Assembly (NCBI GenBank): GCA_029259895.1
Contig: JAJDEG010000359.1
Coordinates: 1-39,017, forward strand
Direction: 5' to 3'
DNA: 39,017 nucleotides
Source of the DNA: Planctomycetota bacterium
Lineage (GTDB): Bacteria; Planctomycetota; Planctomycetia; Pirellulales; PLA5
Numbering within the stretch: the stretch's first letter is position 1; the number at the start of each line of letters is the position of its first letter. Shown here piece by piece: positions 1-7,152 of the stretch. Both the position numbers and the translations under genes were made by a program. The notes beneath the pieces were generated by a model that had not been told where the DNA came from, did no database searches, and worked only from the letters and a program-made list of their open reading frames with translations.

Positions 1-1
1 A

Positions 2-388
2 CGGCTGGGTGGTCGCCCGGTGGTAATGGTGTTCGCTCGGAACAACACCGCCGACTTGGCCGGTCTGGTCAAGAAGCTCGACAAGCTCGTCGCGGAAAAG
101 AAAGACAGCAAGCTGACCTCGGTCGTAAACGTCATTACGGAGGAAGCCGACAAGACGAAGGAAGAGATCGTGAAGTTCGCCGAGAAGAACGAAGTCTCGA
201 ACGTCGCCCTCGCGGTGGCGAACGAGAAGGGTTCCAAGAACTTCAAAATCAATCCCGACGCCGCCGTGACCGTAATGGTTTATCGCGACAAGAAGGTGAC
301 GGCCAATCACGCGGTCAAGGCCGGCGGATTGGACGAGAAGACGATCGCCGCGATCATCGCCGACGCCACGAAGGCCACGGAAGACTAG
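2..388 (+). CDS. Thioredoxin-fold (redoxin-like) protein, C-terminal part
   Basis: The reading frame is open from the first bases of the window (GGRPVVMVFAR precedes the first in-frame ATG at 20), so the true start lies upstream and this is a 5'-partial gene. The visible part has the alternating beta/alpha pattern of a thioredoxin-like fold: a strand PVVMVFAR, a long charged helix, a strand SNVALAVAN, then a strand VTVMVYRDKKV followed by a C-terminal helix. No CxxC motif is visible in this part; it could lie upstream or be absent. The protein is Lys/Glu/Ala rich. Similar small redoxin-like proteins are common in planctomycetes and many are secreted, but location cannot be judged without the N-terminus. 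A strong intrinsic terminator follows about 90 bases downstream. The fold assignment is moderately sure; no specific function is claimed. Confidence 0.6.
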   Translation, partial: RLGGRPVVMVFARNNTADLAGLVKKLDKLVAEKKDSKLTSVVNVITEEADKTKEEIVKFAEKNEVSNVALAVANEKGSKNFKINPDAAVTVMVYRDKKVTANHAVKAGGLDEKTIAAIIADATKATED

Positions 389-770
389 GCGAATTGGACA
401 AGGCATTGATGGTCTCGCATTGACGAGTTGTCGATTCCTTCCAGGACGGCCCGTTGGGGCCCGACGGAAAACTACTAAAAGCGCGGTCCTTGCTCCGGCG
501 GGGACCGCGCTTTTTTCTTGCGCCGCGAATTACCCGGCAACCACTCTCGTGGGTATGGCATCGCGTCTCTGCCACAGGCGAACCGCGGTCCGCATCCGAC
601 ACCAGGTCGGACATCCGGCCGTGGTCGGATTTCGACCGGCGTATTACAATGCAGGGCCGCGGCGCGAGGCCGCTCGTGCGCCTCGTTATTGGTAGTCGTT
701 CGTGATTCTCGCGAACCGACCCGCCGCTCGGGCAGAAAATCCGTTCGCATCCTAACAGCCGAATTGCGCG
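389..770. other. Intergenic region upstream of phosphofructokinase
   Basis: Apart from the terminator at 477-516 no gene is supported here. Several frames are open, but they are short, arginine rich and overlap each other, as expected of GC-rich non-coding DNA. A TACAAT hexamer at 645-650 could be a -10 element for the phosphofructokinase gene (leader of about 120 bases), but no convincing -35 box lies at the right distance. Confidence 0.5.
477..516 (+). terminator. Intrinsic terminator after the redoxin-like gene
   Basis: A perfect 9-bp GC-rich stem (GCGCGGTCC at 481-489 with GGACCGCGC at 502-510) encloses a 12-base loop and is followed directly by six T residues (511-516). It is preceded by AAAA. 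This is a textbook rho-independent terminator for the gene ending at 388, and its A tract could also let it work for minus-strand transcription. Confidence 0.85.
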
Positions 771-2069
771 ATGCCTCAGACCAACTCCGTTTCAACCGAT
801 ATTCGCCGCGCCGCTTTGTTGTTTTCGGGCGGACCGGCGCCGAGCGCGAACGCCGTGATATCGACGTGCGCCGGCTCGTTTCTGCGCAACGACATCGACG
901 TCGTCGGCATGATGTATGGCTACTCGAACTTGGTGAATTACTCGGCCGAGAAGCCGATGGTGCTAGGCCAGCACTACACGGCGATCGACGAGACGTCGCT
1001 CAAGCGGACGCGCAACACGCAGGGAATATTGATCGGCACGGCGCGGGCCAACCCAGGCAAGCACGTCGAAGCGCCGGAACACCTCGACGACGCCGAGCGC
1101 GTCAAGCCGCTACGAACTGTGTACGAAGCGTTGTGCTCGCTCGAAGTCGATGCGCTGGTTTCGATCGGCGGCGACGACACGCTGAAGACGGCCAACAAGT
1201 TTAAGTTGTTTCAGGACCGCTGTCTGCCTGCGGGAAGCCGGCGGATTCGCGTGGTTCACGTGCCAAAGACGATCGACAACGATTACCACGGCATCGACTT
1301 CACGTTCGGCTACTTCACGGCGGTCGAGACGCTGGCCAGTGAGATTCGCAATTTGCTGGCCGATGCCGAGGCGTCGCGGAGCTATTTTCTGGCCGAGACG
1401 ATGGGCCGCAGCGCGGGGTGGCTGGCATACGGGGCGGCCATCGCCGGCGAGGCGTCGCTGGTGATCAGCGTCGAGGACGTCGTCGACGAATACCTTTCGC
1501 AGGAGGACGTCGAGGAGAGCGGTCGCATGTCGCGGCACGCGATCATGAACGTCGAAAAGGTCGTGGAACGGATCGTCAAGATGATGCGCGTTCGCGAGGA
1601 GAAACACGGCAAGAGCTACGGTGTGATCGTGATGGCCGAAGGCTTGGCCGAGATGCTGCCCACGGAGATGCTCAAAGGCGTCCCTCGCGACGATCACGGT
1701 CACATCTCCGTGGCGCACGTGAACCTCGGCAAGATGTTCGCCGATCTGGTCGCCCGCGAGTACAAGAAGCAAACGAACCGCTCGCGAAAAGTGACGGGCC
1801 TGCAATTGGGATACGAGGCACGCTGCGCCCGACCGCATGCCTTCGACGTGATGCTGGGTAGCCAACTCGGCGTGGGGGCATATCGGGCGCTCGTCGAGGA
1901 GAAGCTCGACGGCGTGATGGTGTCGGTCAGCGGCCAGTTAGACTTGCACTACGAGCCGTTCGAGAAGTTGATCGACCCGAATAATTTGGTGACGGTGGTA
2001 CGATTCGTTAGGCCGGAGTCGGACTTTCACAAATTGGCGCGGTTTTTGGAGACGGATGTGAACGACTGA
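771..2069 (+). CDS. 6-phosphofructokinase, pyrophosphate-type signature
   Basis: 432 residues of the PfkA family, phosphorylating fructose 6-phosphate to fructose 1,6-bisphosphate in glycolysis. Visible motifs: an N-terminal phosphate-donor loop SGGPAPSANAVI (19-30), GGDDT (133-137), PKTIDND (165-171) containing the catalytic Asp, and MGRSAGWLA (211-219) for substrate binding. In ATP-dependent enzymes the two donor-site motifs normally read GGDGS and PGTIDND. Asp in GGDD and Lys in PKTIDND are the established marks of pyrophosphate-dependent enzymes, so PPi is the likely phosphoryl donor and the reaction would be reversible. An odd point is Ser in the first loop (GGPAPS) where Gly is usual. 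Length fits the long-subunit prokaryotic clade. The ATG at 771 is the natural start. It stands alone; a lipoprotein gene follows about 55 bases later. PPi use is inferred from motifs, not shown. Confidence 0.88.
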   Translation: MPQTNSVSTDIRRAALLFSGGPAPSANAVISTCAGSFLRNDIDVVGMMYGYSNLVNYSAEKPMVLGQHYTAIDETSLKRTRNTQGILIGTARANPGKHVEAPEHLDDAERVKPLRTVYEALCSLEVDALVSIGGDDTLKTANKFKLFQDRCLPAGSRRIRVVHVPKTIDNDYHGIDFTFGYFTAVETLASEIRNLLADAEASRSYFLAETMGRSAGWLAYGAAIAGEASLVISVEDVVDEYLSQEDVEESGRMSRHAIMNVEKVVERIVKMMRVREEKHGKSYGVIVMAEGLAEMLPTEMLKGVPRDDHGHISVAHVNLGKMFADLVAREYKKQTNRSRKVTGLQLGYEARCARPHAFDVMLGSQLGVGAYRALVEEKLDGVMVSVSGQLDLHYEPFEKLIDPNNLVTVVRFVRPESDFHKLARFLETDVND

Positions 2070-2125
2070 CGCGGCGAGGCAATTGAACCATGTGGCGGTT
2101 TATCGCGCATGGGGAGGAAAATACG

Positions 2126-3175
2126 ATGTCACGCACGTTGCGATCATCATTCCTATTAGCGGCGCTCATCGCCGCCTTTGTCGGATGCAACTCGGAACAG
2201 GATGCCGCCGCTCCTGTTTCTTTAGGCGAGCAAGAAGAGACGATCGTTCCCAAGCAGGTGCCCGCCGAACGCCCTTCGACGCAGCCGGACGACGGTGAAC
2301 TGAAGACACCGAGCAGGGAAGCAGCCCGGCTGGCTGTAACTTGGCCGCTCGTGAATGGTTACAGCGATCCCAACCAAATCGTCTACGACAGGGAGCACTT
2401 CGAGGGCTATCGAGCCTACTACGCGAACAGGACTACCATCTGCGGAATAGGTCCGCTAGCTGAAATCACGATCGGCGATGCCCCGGTCGCATTCCGCTTT
2501 TCGCTTGACTGGTATGAAATCGGCACGCGATTTCATATCGATCATCTACGGCGTTTTCTTCGCGCACGCATTGTTGGGACGACGCAGGCGTACTCACCTG
2601 CCAAATTCCCTGATATGCACCCCTATGAACGCGACGTGCACGTGGCCATGAGGCTCGTTGCAAGTGCGAGGGTCAAGGATGCGTTACCCGAAGTGATCGA
2701 GTTGCTTTCCGACCGTAGCAGAGACGTAAAACGGTCCGCGATTGAAGCAATAGGAATTGGTGGCTTCGGCGACGATGCAGTGGAATCAATTCCCAAACTC
2801 GTCGAGTTGCTGGAATCCGACTTGGCACATGATGCGGCATGGGCATTGGCAAGCATTGGCGAGGAAGCTGTTTCCGCATTGTCGGAGAAAGTGAACAAGG
2901 GGAGTACCGACGCGAGGTTCTACAGCATCGAAGCACTAGGGAACATCGGTCCACCGGCGAAACCTGCCGTCGACGAACTCATCAAGGCCCTTTACGAGAA
3001 GAAGGACGATCATTCCTATATTAGCCCCTATGCTGCACAGGCCCTCGGTCGAATTCAAGATGAGCGAGCTTTGCCGCATCTACGAAAGATGAGTGACGCA
3101 AAGAATCACGACGTTAGGACGCTTAGTCAACGTGCTATCGCCGAAATCGAAGGCCAGCCTTCGTCAGCCATGTAG
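2126..3175 (+). CDS. HEAT-repeat lipoprotein
   Basis: The start at 2126 is chosen because GGGGAGGA (2111-2118) sits just upstream and because it gives a clean lipoprotein signal: MSRT, a hydrophobic stretch, then the lipobox AFVGC. The mature protein would therefore be lipid-anchored outside the cytoplasmic membrane. A longer frame from 2090 would bury this signal. After a linker rich in Glu/Pro (about residues 25-60) comes a region of unknown fold (about 70-180), then four or five HEAT-like helical repeats to the C-terminus, with the recurrent pattern LPEVIELL, VKRSAIEAIG, DAAWALASIG, FYSIEALGNIG and AAQALGRI. HEAT repeats are protein-binding scaffolds; no enzymatic motif is seen. The stop lies one base from the stop of the convergent arsenate reductase gene. 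The HEAT assignment is confident, the role unknown. Confidence 0.75.
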   Translation: MSRTLRSSFLLAALIAAFVGCNSEQDAAAPVSLGEQEETIVPKQVPAERPSTQPDDGELKTPSREAARLAVTWPLVNGYSDPNQIVYDREHFEGYRAYYANRTTICGIGPLAEITIGDAPVAFRFSLDWYEIGTRFHIDHLRRFLRARIVGTTQAYSPAKFPDMHPYERDVHVAMRLVASARVKDALPEVIELLSDRSRDVKRSAIEAIGIGGFGDDAVESIPKLVELLESDLAHDAAWALASIGEEAVSALSEKVNKGSTDARFYSIEALGNIGPPAKPAVDELIKALYEKKDDHSYISPYAAQALGRIQDERALPHLRKMSDAKNHDVRTLSQRAIAEIEGQPSSAM

Positions 3176-3176
3176 G

Positions 3177-3596
3177 TCATGCGGGCGGTGGCGTTAGGCT
3201 GTCGATGAGGGTTTGTACCTTGTCGCGAATCGAATCGCGAATGGCGCGAAACTCGTCGTCGCTTAGGTGCTTCGGGTCCGGTATGTTCCACTCCTCCCGG
3301 CGTCCGGCCTTGACGGCCGGACAGGCGTCGCCGCAGCCCATCGTGACGGCCACGTCGATCTGCTGGCCGTTGAATTCGTCGAGCGATTTGGATTCGTGGG
3401 TCGAGAGATTGTAATCCAACTCTCGCATGAACTGAATGGCTCGCGGATTAACCTGACCGGACGGCCGCGAGCCGGCGCTGAATGCGTCGACGGCCCCTTG
3501 GCTCAGCAACGTGGCGAACGCCTGGGCCATTTGGCTGCGGTTGGCGTTTTCGACGCAGACGAATAACAAACTTGGCTTGCGTGTCGGTTCGGTCAT
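3177..3596 (-). CDS. arsC: Arsenate reductase (LMW protein tyrosine phosphatase family)
   Basis: 139 residues from the ATG at 3596; longer in-frame extensions to 3740 are Arg/Ala-rich and lack family features. The P-loop CVENANRS (C14-x5-R20) is the anion-binding site of low-molecular-weight phosphatase-type arsenate reductases. GCGDAC (C88 and C92) supplies the resolving cysteines that carry the disulfide in the reductase branch, and IPDP (Asp107) matches the general acid. True tyrosine phosphatases lack the extra cysteines, so reduction of arsenate to arsenite is the likely reaction. The CGDxC spacing resembles the actinobacterial thioredoxin/mycothiol-linked enzymes more than the pI258 type, which has a seven-residue gap; the actual electron donor is unknown. 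No ars regulator or arsenite pump is adjacent. The gene runs convergent to the HEAT lipoprotein. Confidence 0.85.
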   Translation of the reverse strand: MTEPTRKPSLLFVCVENANRSQMAQAFATLLSQGAVDAFSAGSRPSGQVNPRAIQFMRELDYNLSTHESKSLDEFNGQQIDVAVTMGCGDACPAVKAGRREEWNIPDPKHLSDDEFRAIRDSIRDKVQTLIDSLTPPPA

Positions 3597-3778
3597 CGTG
3601 TCTTTTTGCTCTGTTGTCGTGTGAATCGTTTTCGCCTGAATCGTTATCGCCATCGCGACTCTGCATCGTAACATGGTCGCCGCGCCGAGTGCATGGCGCG
3701 GGGCCCGCGATCGGTTAGACTCCACCGCGTAACTCGCCAAGTCACCGGCGGAACGCTGCTGCCGCGAGCGAAGAATCG

Positions 3779-3807
3779 CTAAAGGCCATCGTTTCTAAAG
3801 GCCATCG
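3779..3807 (+). repeat. 13-bp direct repeat carrying a duplicated ribosome-binding site
   Basis: CTAAAGGCCATCG occurs at 3779-3791 and again at 3795-3807, a perfect tandem repeat with a 16-base period directly before the ATG at 3810. Each copy holds AAAGG. The second, at 3797-3801, is 8 bases from the start codon and is the probable Shine-Dalgarno element. Confidence 0.7.
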
Positions 3808-3809
3808 CC

Positions 3810-4073
3810 ATGCCCCGCGTGTTCCTGCAACCTCAGCTTCGCGACCTGACGGCCGGCGCGTCGGAAGTCGATGCCGAGGGCAGTACGCTGCGGCAGGTGA
3901 TCGCCTCGCTCGATCGGGCCCATCCGGGCATCGCCACGAGGCTGGTGCAGAACGGCGAACTCGCCGCGGGAATTGCCGTTTCCATCGACGGGGTCGTCAC
4001 GGCCCGCGGCATGTTGGCCAAGCTGAACGACGACAGCGAGGTTCACTTTCTGCCGGCGATTGGCGGCGGTTAA
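3810..4073 (+). CDS. MoaD/ThiS-family sulfur-carrier-like protein
   Basis: 87 residues with the beta-grasp pattern of small ubiquitin-like sulfur carriers: strand PRVFLQPQLRDLT, an acidic turn, the helix TLRQVIASLDRAHPGI, strand ELAAGIAVSIDGVVT and a final strand HFLPAIGGG. The protein ends in Gly-Gly-Gly; a C-terminal GG is the residue pair that becomes adenylated and thiocarboxylated in MoaD, ThiS and CysO. The DSEVHFLPAIGGG ending is typical of MoaD-like proteins. No partner gene (MoaE, MoeB/ThiF or a cysteine synthase) lies next to it, so whether it serves molybdopterin, cysteine or another sulfur pathway cannot be told. The start is fixed by the AAAGG element within the upstream direct repeat. 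Family membership is confident. Confidence 0.8.
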   Translation: MPRVFLQPQLRDLTAGASEVDAEGSTLRQVIASLDRAHPGIATRLVQNGELAAGIAVSIDGVVTARGMLAKLNDDSEVHFLPAIGGG

Positions 4074-4210
4074 GGGGCGTTCGAGCATTGACGACTTCCG
4101 AACGGCCGTACCGCTGCGGCGAATCCATGCGGCCGACCTTTACGGCAGGCGCTATTTTTGCGACGATTCGGCCATCGACAATTTCGACCCTCTTGCCGGT
4201 ACGTACCCCT

Positions 4211-4471
4211 ATGGCCAAACGCAGCGCGTATCAAGAACGGATCATCAAGAATTACTACCAGAATGCGGAAGCTATTTCGCTGCAAAAGCTGAGCGAACTG
4301 GTGACCGACCTGTATTTGGCCGAAGGTAAGAAGCGGACGAAACTTTGGGAACGAATCGCGGCGGCTTTGGAGAAGCTCAAGGTCACTCCGTCGCGGATCG
4401 AACATCTCGTCAAGCAGGATAACCCGGCGCTGGTGGCCAAGCTCGTTACAGAGTTGATGGGCCAGTCGTAG
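4211..4471 (+). CDS. Small conserved helical protein
   Basis: 86 residues starting MAKRSAYQERIIKNYY and ending VTELMGQS. It is highly charged and predicted all-helical, with an amphipathic run SLQKLSELVTDLYLAEGKKR and a second helix KLWERIAAALEKLKV. No signal peptide, membrane span or catalytic motif is visible. The ATG at 4211 is preferred over the open frame from 4088, whose extra 41 residues have no helical or conserved character. The composition and compact length look like a conserved planctomycete protein of unknown function, but I do not recognise a named family. It sits 16 bases before the CPBP protease gene and may be co-transcribed with it. Confidence 0.65.
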   Translation: MAKRSAYQERIIKNYYQNAEAISLQKLSELVTDLYLAEGKKRTKLWERIAAALEKLKVTPSRIEHLVKQDNPALVAKLVTELMGQS

Positions 4472-4487
4472 CCATCGCCCACCCGCC

Positions 4488-5270
4488 ATGAGCGACACGA
4501 ACCTTGCATCCAACGCCGTCGCCGACGACTACTTTCAGCAATCGCGGCGACCGCTGGCGAGTTTGCTGTTCGTGCTGCCGCTGTTGGCGGTTTACGAGTT
4601 GGGCGTTGCGGTGCTCGGCCCGCAGGCGATTCTAAATGGGGCCGACGTGTGGCTCCGGCAGCTACTGATGGCGATCGGCGTCGGGTCGTCGCTGGCGCTG
4701 CCGGCGTTGATCGTGGTCATTCTCGTGGCCTGGCATCACACGACCGCCCAACCCTGGCGCGTGCGATCGTCGGTACTCGGCGGGATGGCCATCGAATGCG
4801 CGGCGCTTGCCGTTGTGCTGCTGGCTTGCGTGCAGATTCAGCGGTGGACATTCGACCAACTCAACTTGCCGCTGTTGCGTCTTGGCGGCGGCGACGAAGC
4901 GGCGAGTTTCACGCTCGCGGCAAGTTCGCTGCGCGTTTCTTTCGCCCGTTTCGTCAGCTATTTCGGTGCTGGCGTCTACGAGGAGACGTTGTTCCGGTTG
5001 ATGCTGTTGCCGCTGTGCACGGCGGCGCTGCGCGCGGCGAACCTCAAACCGCGGACGGCCGTTGTAATCGCCGTGATCGTCACGAGCCTGCTGTTTTCCG
5101 CGGCGCACCACGTGGGGGCGTCGGGCGAGCCGCTCGATCCGTTTCCGCTGTTTCGGATTACATTTCGATTTGCGGCGGGCGTGTTGTTTTGCGCGGTTTT
5201 TCTGGTGCGGGGATTTGGAATCGCCGTCGGTGCGCACGCCGTGTACGACGTATTGGCGGGATGGTGGTAG
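4488..5270 (+). CDS. CPBP-family intramembrane metalloprotease
   Basis: 260 residues with about six hydrophobic membrane segments. The three motifs of the CPBP (CAAX protease / bacteriocin-processing, Abi) family are present in order: EETLFR (E165, E166, R170), AAHH (H207, H208) and HAVYD (H250). These Glu and His residues form the active site within the membrane, so the protein is likely catalytically competent. Family members cleave or modify membrane peptides; the substrate here is unknown. The start at 4488 is close behind the preceding small gene. Family call is confident, function is inferred only from the motifs. Confidence 0.85.
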   Translation: MSDTNLASNAVADDYFQQSRRPLASLLFVLPLLAVYELGVAVLGPQAILNGADVWLRQLLMAIGVGSSLALPALIVVILVAWHHTTAQPWRVRSSVLGGMAIECAALAVVLLACVQIQRWTFDQLNLPLLRLGGGDEAASFTLAASSLRVSFARFVSYFGAGVYEETLFRLMLLPLCTAALRAANLKPRTAVVIAVIVTSLLFSAAHHVGASGEPLDPFPLFRITFRFAAGVLFCAVFLVRGFGIAVGAHAVYDVLAGWW

Positions 5271-5621
5271 CTGACGCTGCGCCGCGTCGCACGGAACTGA
5301 GCGTGCAATGCGAAGTCGCGTGCTCGGTCGATGCACTCCGGCGATCGCATGCTGCACGGCACGTTCTTTGCATCGCACATGCATCGTGGCCCACGGCACG
5401 GGCGTGACGTCGGCTGCATTGTCAAGCCCTAATCTCAGGCACCGAAATTGCAGTGCGTGAATTTGGCTTTGTCGCCGGTCGGACACGACCTATAATCGAC
5501 GGCAGAAGCGCGGGACATCACCGCGAACCAGACTACGAACTGGTATGATGAAACCAATCAATTCCGTTGCAGCTTTGCACCGACCATCGTCGCGCCGACG
5601 ACATTGCCAGGAAACACTCGC
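5271..5621. other. Intergenic region with promoter candidate
   Basis: No gene is supported between the CPBP protease and DUF2617 genes. The open frames through 5158-5486 are antisense or out-of-frame shadows rich in Arg and Ala. The one useful signal is a TATAAT hexamer, listed separately. Confidence 0.5.
5469..5496 (+). promoter_or_regulatory. Candidate sigma-70-type promoter for the DUF2617 gene
   Basis: TTGTCG (5469-5474, four of six matches to the -35 consensus) lies 16 bases before a perfect TATAAT -10 box (5491-5496). It would give a leader of about 120 bases to the GTG start at 5622. The perfect -10 box is notable in such GC-rich DNA. Confidence 0.45.
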
Positions 5622-6161
5622 GTGCTCTCCGTTCGCCCGAAAATCGCCGAGTTAGTGTTTCACCTATTCAATCGGTCGTTGCACCCTGAGTTGTTTGAAG
5701 TCTATCAAGCTCGCAAGTTCTCGCGCAGCGGATTCGAGGCGGACGTCGCGATCACGAGCGCGGGCCACGTCATCAAGTGGCGGCACCAGGGCGTCACGCT
5801 GACCGAAGTGGCCGCCGCGGCGCATCACCCGCTGCCCGCGAAACGGCGTCTGTTCGGCCATCCGCTCAAAGGGCAGGGGCGCGAGCGCGTCGAATGCCGC
5901 GGCGGCGTCACCTACGAAAGCGACTTTCAACTCGAGCGGGTCGAGCCGGTTCAGTTCTGGAGTTATCAGCACGACCTTTCTTGGGAATCGAGCGCGAATG
6001 GCATGTTGCACCGCTTCGACGCTAGCGGTCGCATCGCGCTCGGGGCACTATCGTTCGTACACGTCGAAACGCGGCTGCGCAGCCTGACGATCAAAGCGTT
6101 TCATACGTTCCCCGACGACTACGCCGTGGTGCGTACGATTTCGCGGTTTCAGTTGCCGTAG
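5622..6161 (+). CDS. DUF2617 family protein
   Basis: About 179 residues. The GTG at 5622 is chosen because AGGAAA (5609-5614) lies 7 bases upstream; a TTG at 5604 in the same frame lacks this spacing. The protein begins VLSVRPKIAELVFHLFNRSLHPELFEV and ends VVRTISRFQLP, which I recognise as the DUF2617 family found in planctomycetes and a few other bacteria. It is soluble, with no signal peptide, and alternates beta strands (FEADVAITSAGHVIKW, ALSFVHVETRLRSLTIKAFHTFP) with short loops. No catalytic motif is established for the family. The downstream neighbour TatD is on the opposite strand, 60 bases away. Function unknown. Confidence 0.7.
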   Translation: MLSVRPKIAELVFHLFNRSLHPELFEVYQARKFSRSGFEADVAITSAGHVIKWRHQGVTLTEVAAAAHHPLPAKRRLFGHPLKGQGRERVECRGGVTYESDFQLERVEPVQFWSYQHDLSWESSANGMLHRFDASGRIALGALSFVHVETRLRSLTIKAFHTFPDDYAVVRTISRFQLP

Positions 6162-6220
6162 GCAATTGAAGGAATCGGCAATCGCAGGCCACGATTCGAT
6201 GAACCGCGGACGCGGCGCAT

Positions 6221-7027
6221 CTACGTGCCGCCGCCGGACTTTTCTAGATGAAACAACCGCCGTGCGTTGGCGGTCGTCAGAGCGGCGAATTCCTCGGCCG
6301 ATTCTCCCCGCGCCGCCGCCAGACAGGCCGCCGTATGCAGCACGTGGGCCGGCTCGTTTCGTTTGCCGCGAAATGGCTCGGGAGCAAGGTACGGACTGTC
6401 GGTCTCGACGAGAATCCGGTCCGCGGGCACGGCTGCAGCCACCGCACGCAGCTCGGTCGATTTCTTGAACGTCACCATGCCGGCGAAGCTGATAAACAGC
6501 CCTAGATCGATGCACGCCGCGGCCAACGTGGCGTCGCCCGTGAAAGAGTGCATCACGCCGTGCAGCGTTCCGTGGTGGTCGTGCGCGGCTTGCAGCGCAG
6601 CCAAGATATCGTCGCCGCAGTCGCGCATGTGGACTACGAATGGAAGTCTTAGACGCGCGGCGAGCGCTATGTGACGATCGAAGTATTTCTGCTGAAGGTC
6701 GAATGGGGCGTGATCCCAATAACGATCCAAGCCCGTCTCGCCAATCGCTACGACGCAAGGCGACGCCGCAAGTTCGACGATCCGCTCCCAATCGCCGTCG
6801 GCGGCCTCGGCGCAGAGGTTCGGCTGGATGCCGACAGCCGCAAAGACGATTGGGTTTTCCTCGGCCAAGCGGACGGCCGCCGCGCTCGACTGGGCGGTCG
6901 TGCCGATCGCGACGATGGCCGCGACGCCGGCCGCCTCGGCGCGGGCGATCGTCTCGGCTCGGTCCGCATCGAATTCCTCTTGGTCGAGATGCGCGTGCGT
7001 ATCGATGAGGTTCATGGCGAGGTTCAT
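6221..7027 (-). CDS. TatD-family metal-dependent hydrolase
   Basis: 268 residues of the TatD amidohydrolase-like TIM barrel, metal-dependent nucleases acting on DNA or RNA ends. Metal ligands are seen in order: HAHLD (H11, H13), GETGLD (E97), VVHMRD (H133), MHSFTG (H160) and ETDSPYLAP (D210). The complete set suggests an active enzyme. The common GIHPH motif after the second strand reads GIQPN here, so two residues often near the metal site are changed, although they are not the core ligands. Length is normal for the family. Two in-frame ATG codons (7027 and 7015) are possible starts; the second gives the more usual N-terminus MNLIDTHAHLD. It lies 125 bases downstream of the DUF1501 gene on the same strand. 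Confidence 0.9.
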   Translation of the reverse strand: MNLAMNLIDTHAHLDQEEFDADRAETIARAEAAGVAAIVAIGTTAQSSAAAVRLAEENPIVFAAVGIQPNLCAEAADGDWERIVELAASPCVVAIGETGLDRYWDHAPFDLQQKYFDRHIALAARLRLPFVVHMRDCGDDILAALQAAHDHHGTLHGVMHSFTGDATLAAACIDLGLFISFAGMVTFKKSTELRAVAAAVPADRILVETDSPYLAPEPFRGKRNEPAHVLHTAACLAAARGESAEEFAALTTANARRLFHLEKSGGGT

Positions 7028-7152
7028 GACTTAACGCTGGCTGGCCGTGCGCATGGAAAGGGCGATCAGAAATGTCCGGCGGCATGCGCGATGCGATTTA
7101 GTGGCCACCGCCCGCGAACGATTGCCAGCCAAACCGCGGCGATCCGCGCCGC

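Noticed and set aside
518-1204. Plus-strand frame overlapping the start of phosphofructokinase
   Set aside because: It crosses a strong gene start in another frame and encodes an Arg-dominated sequence with no family features.
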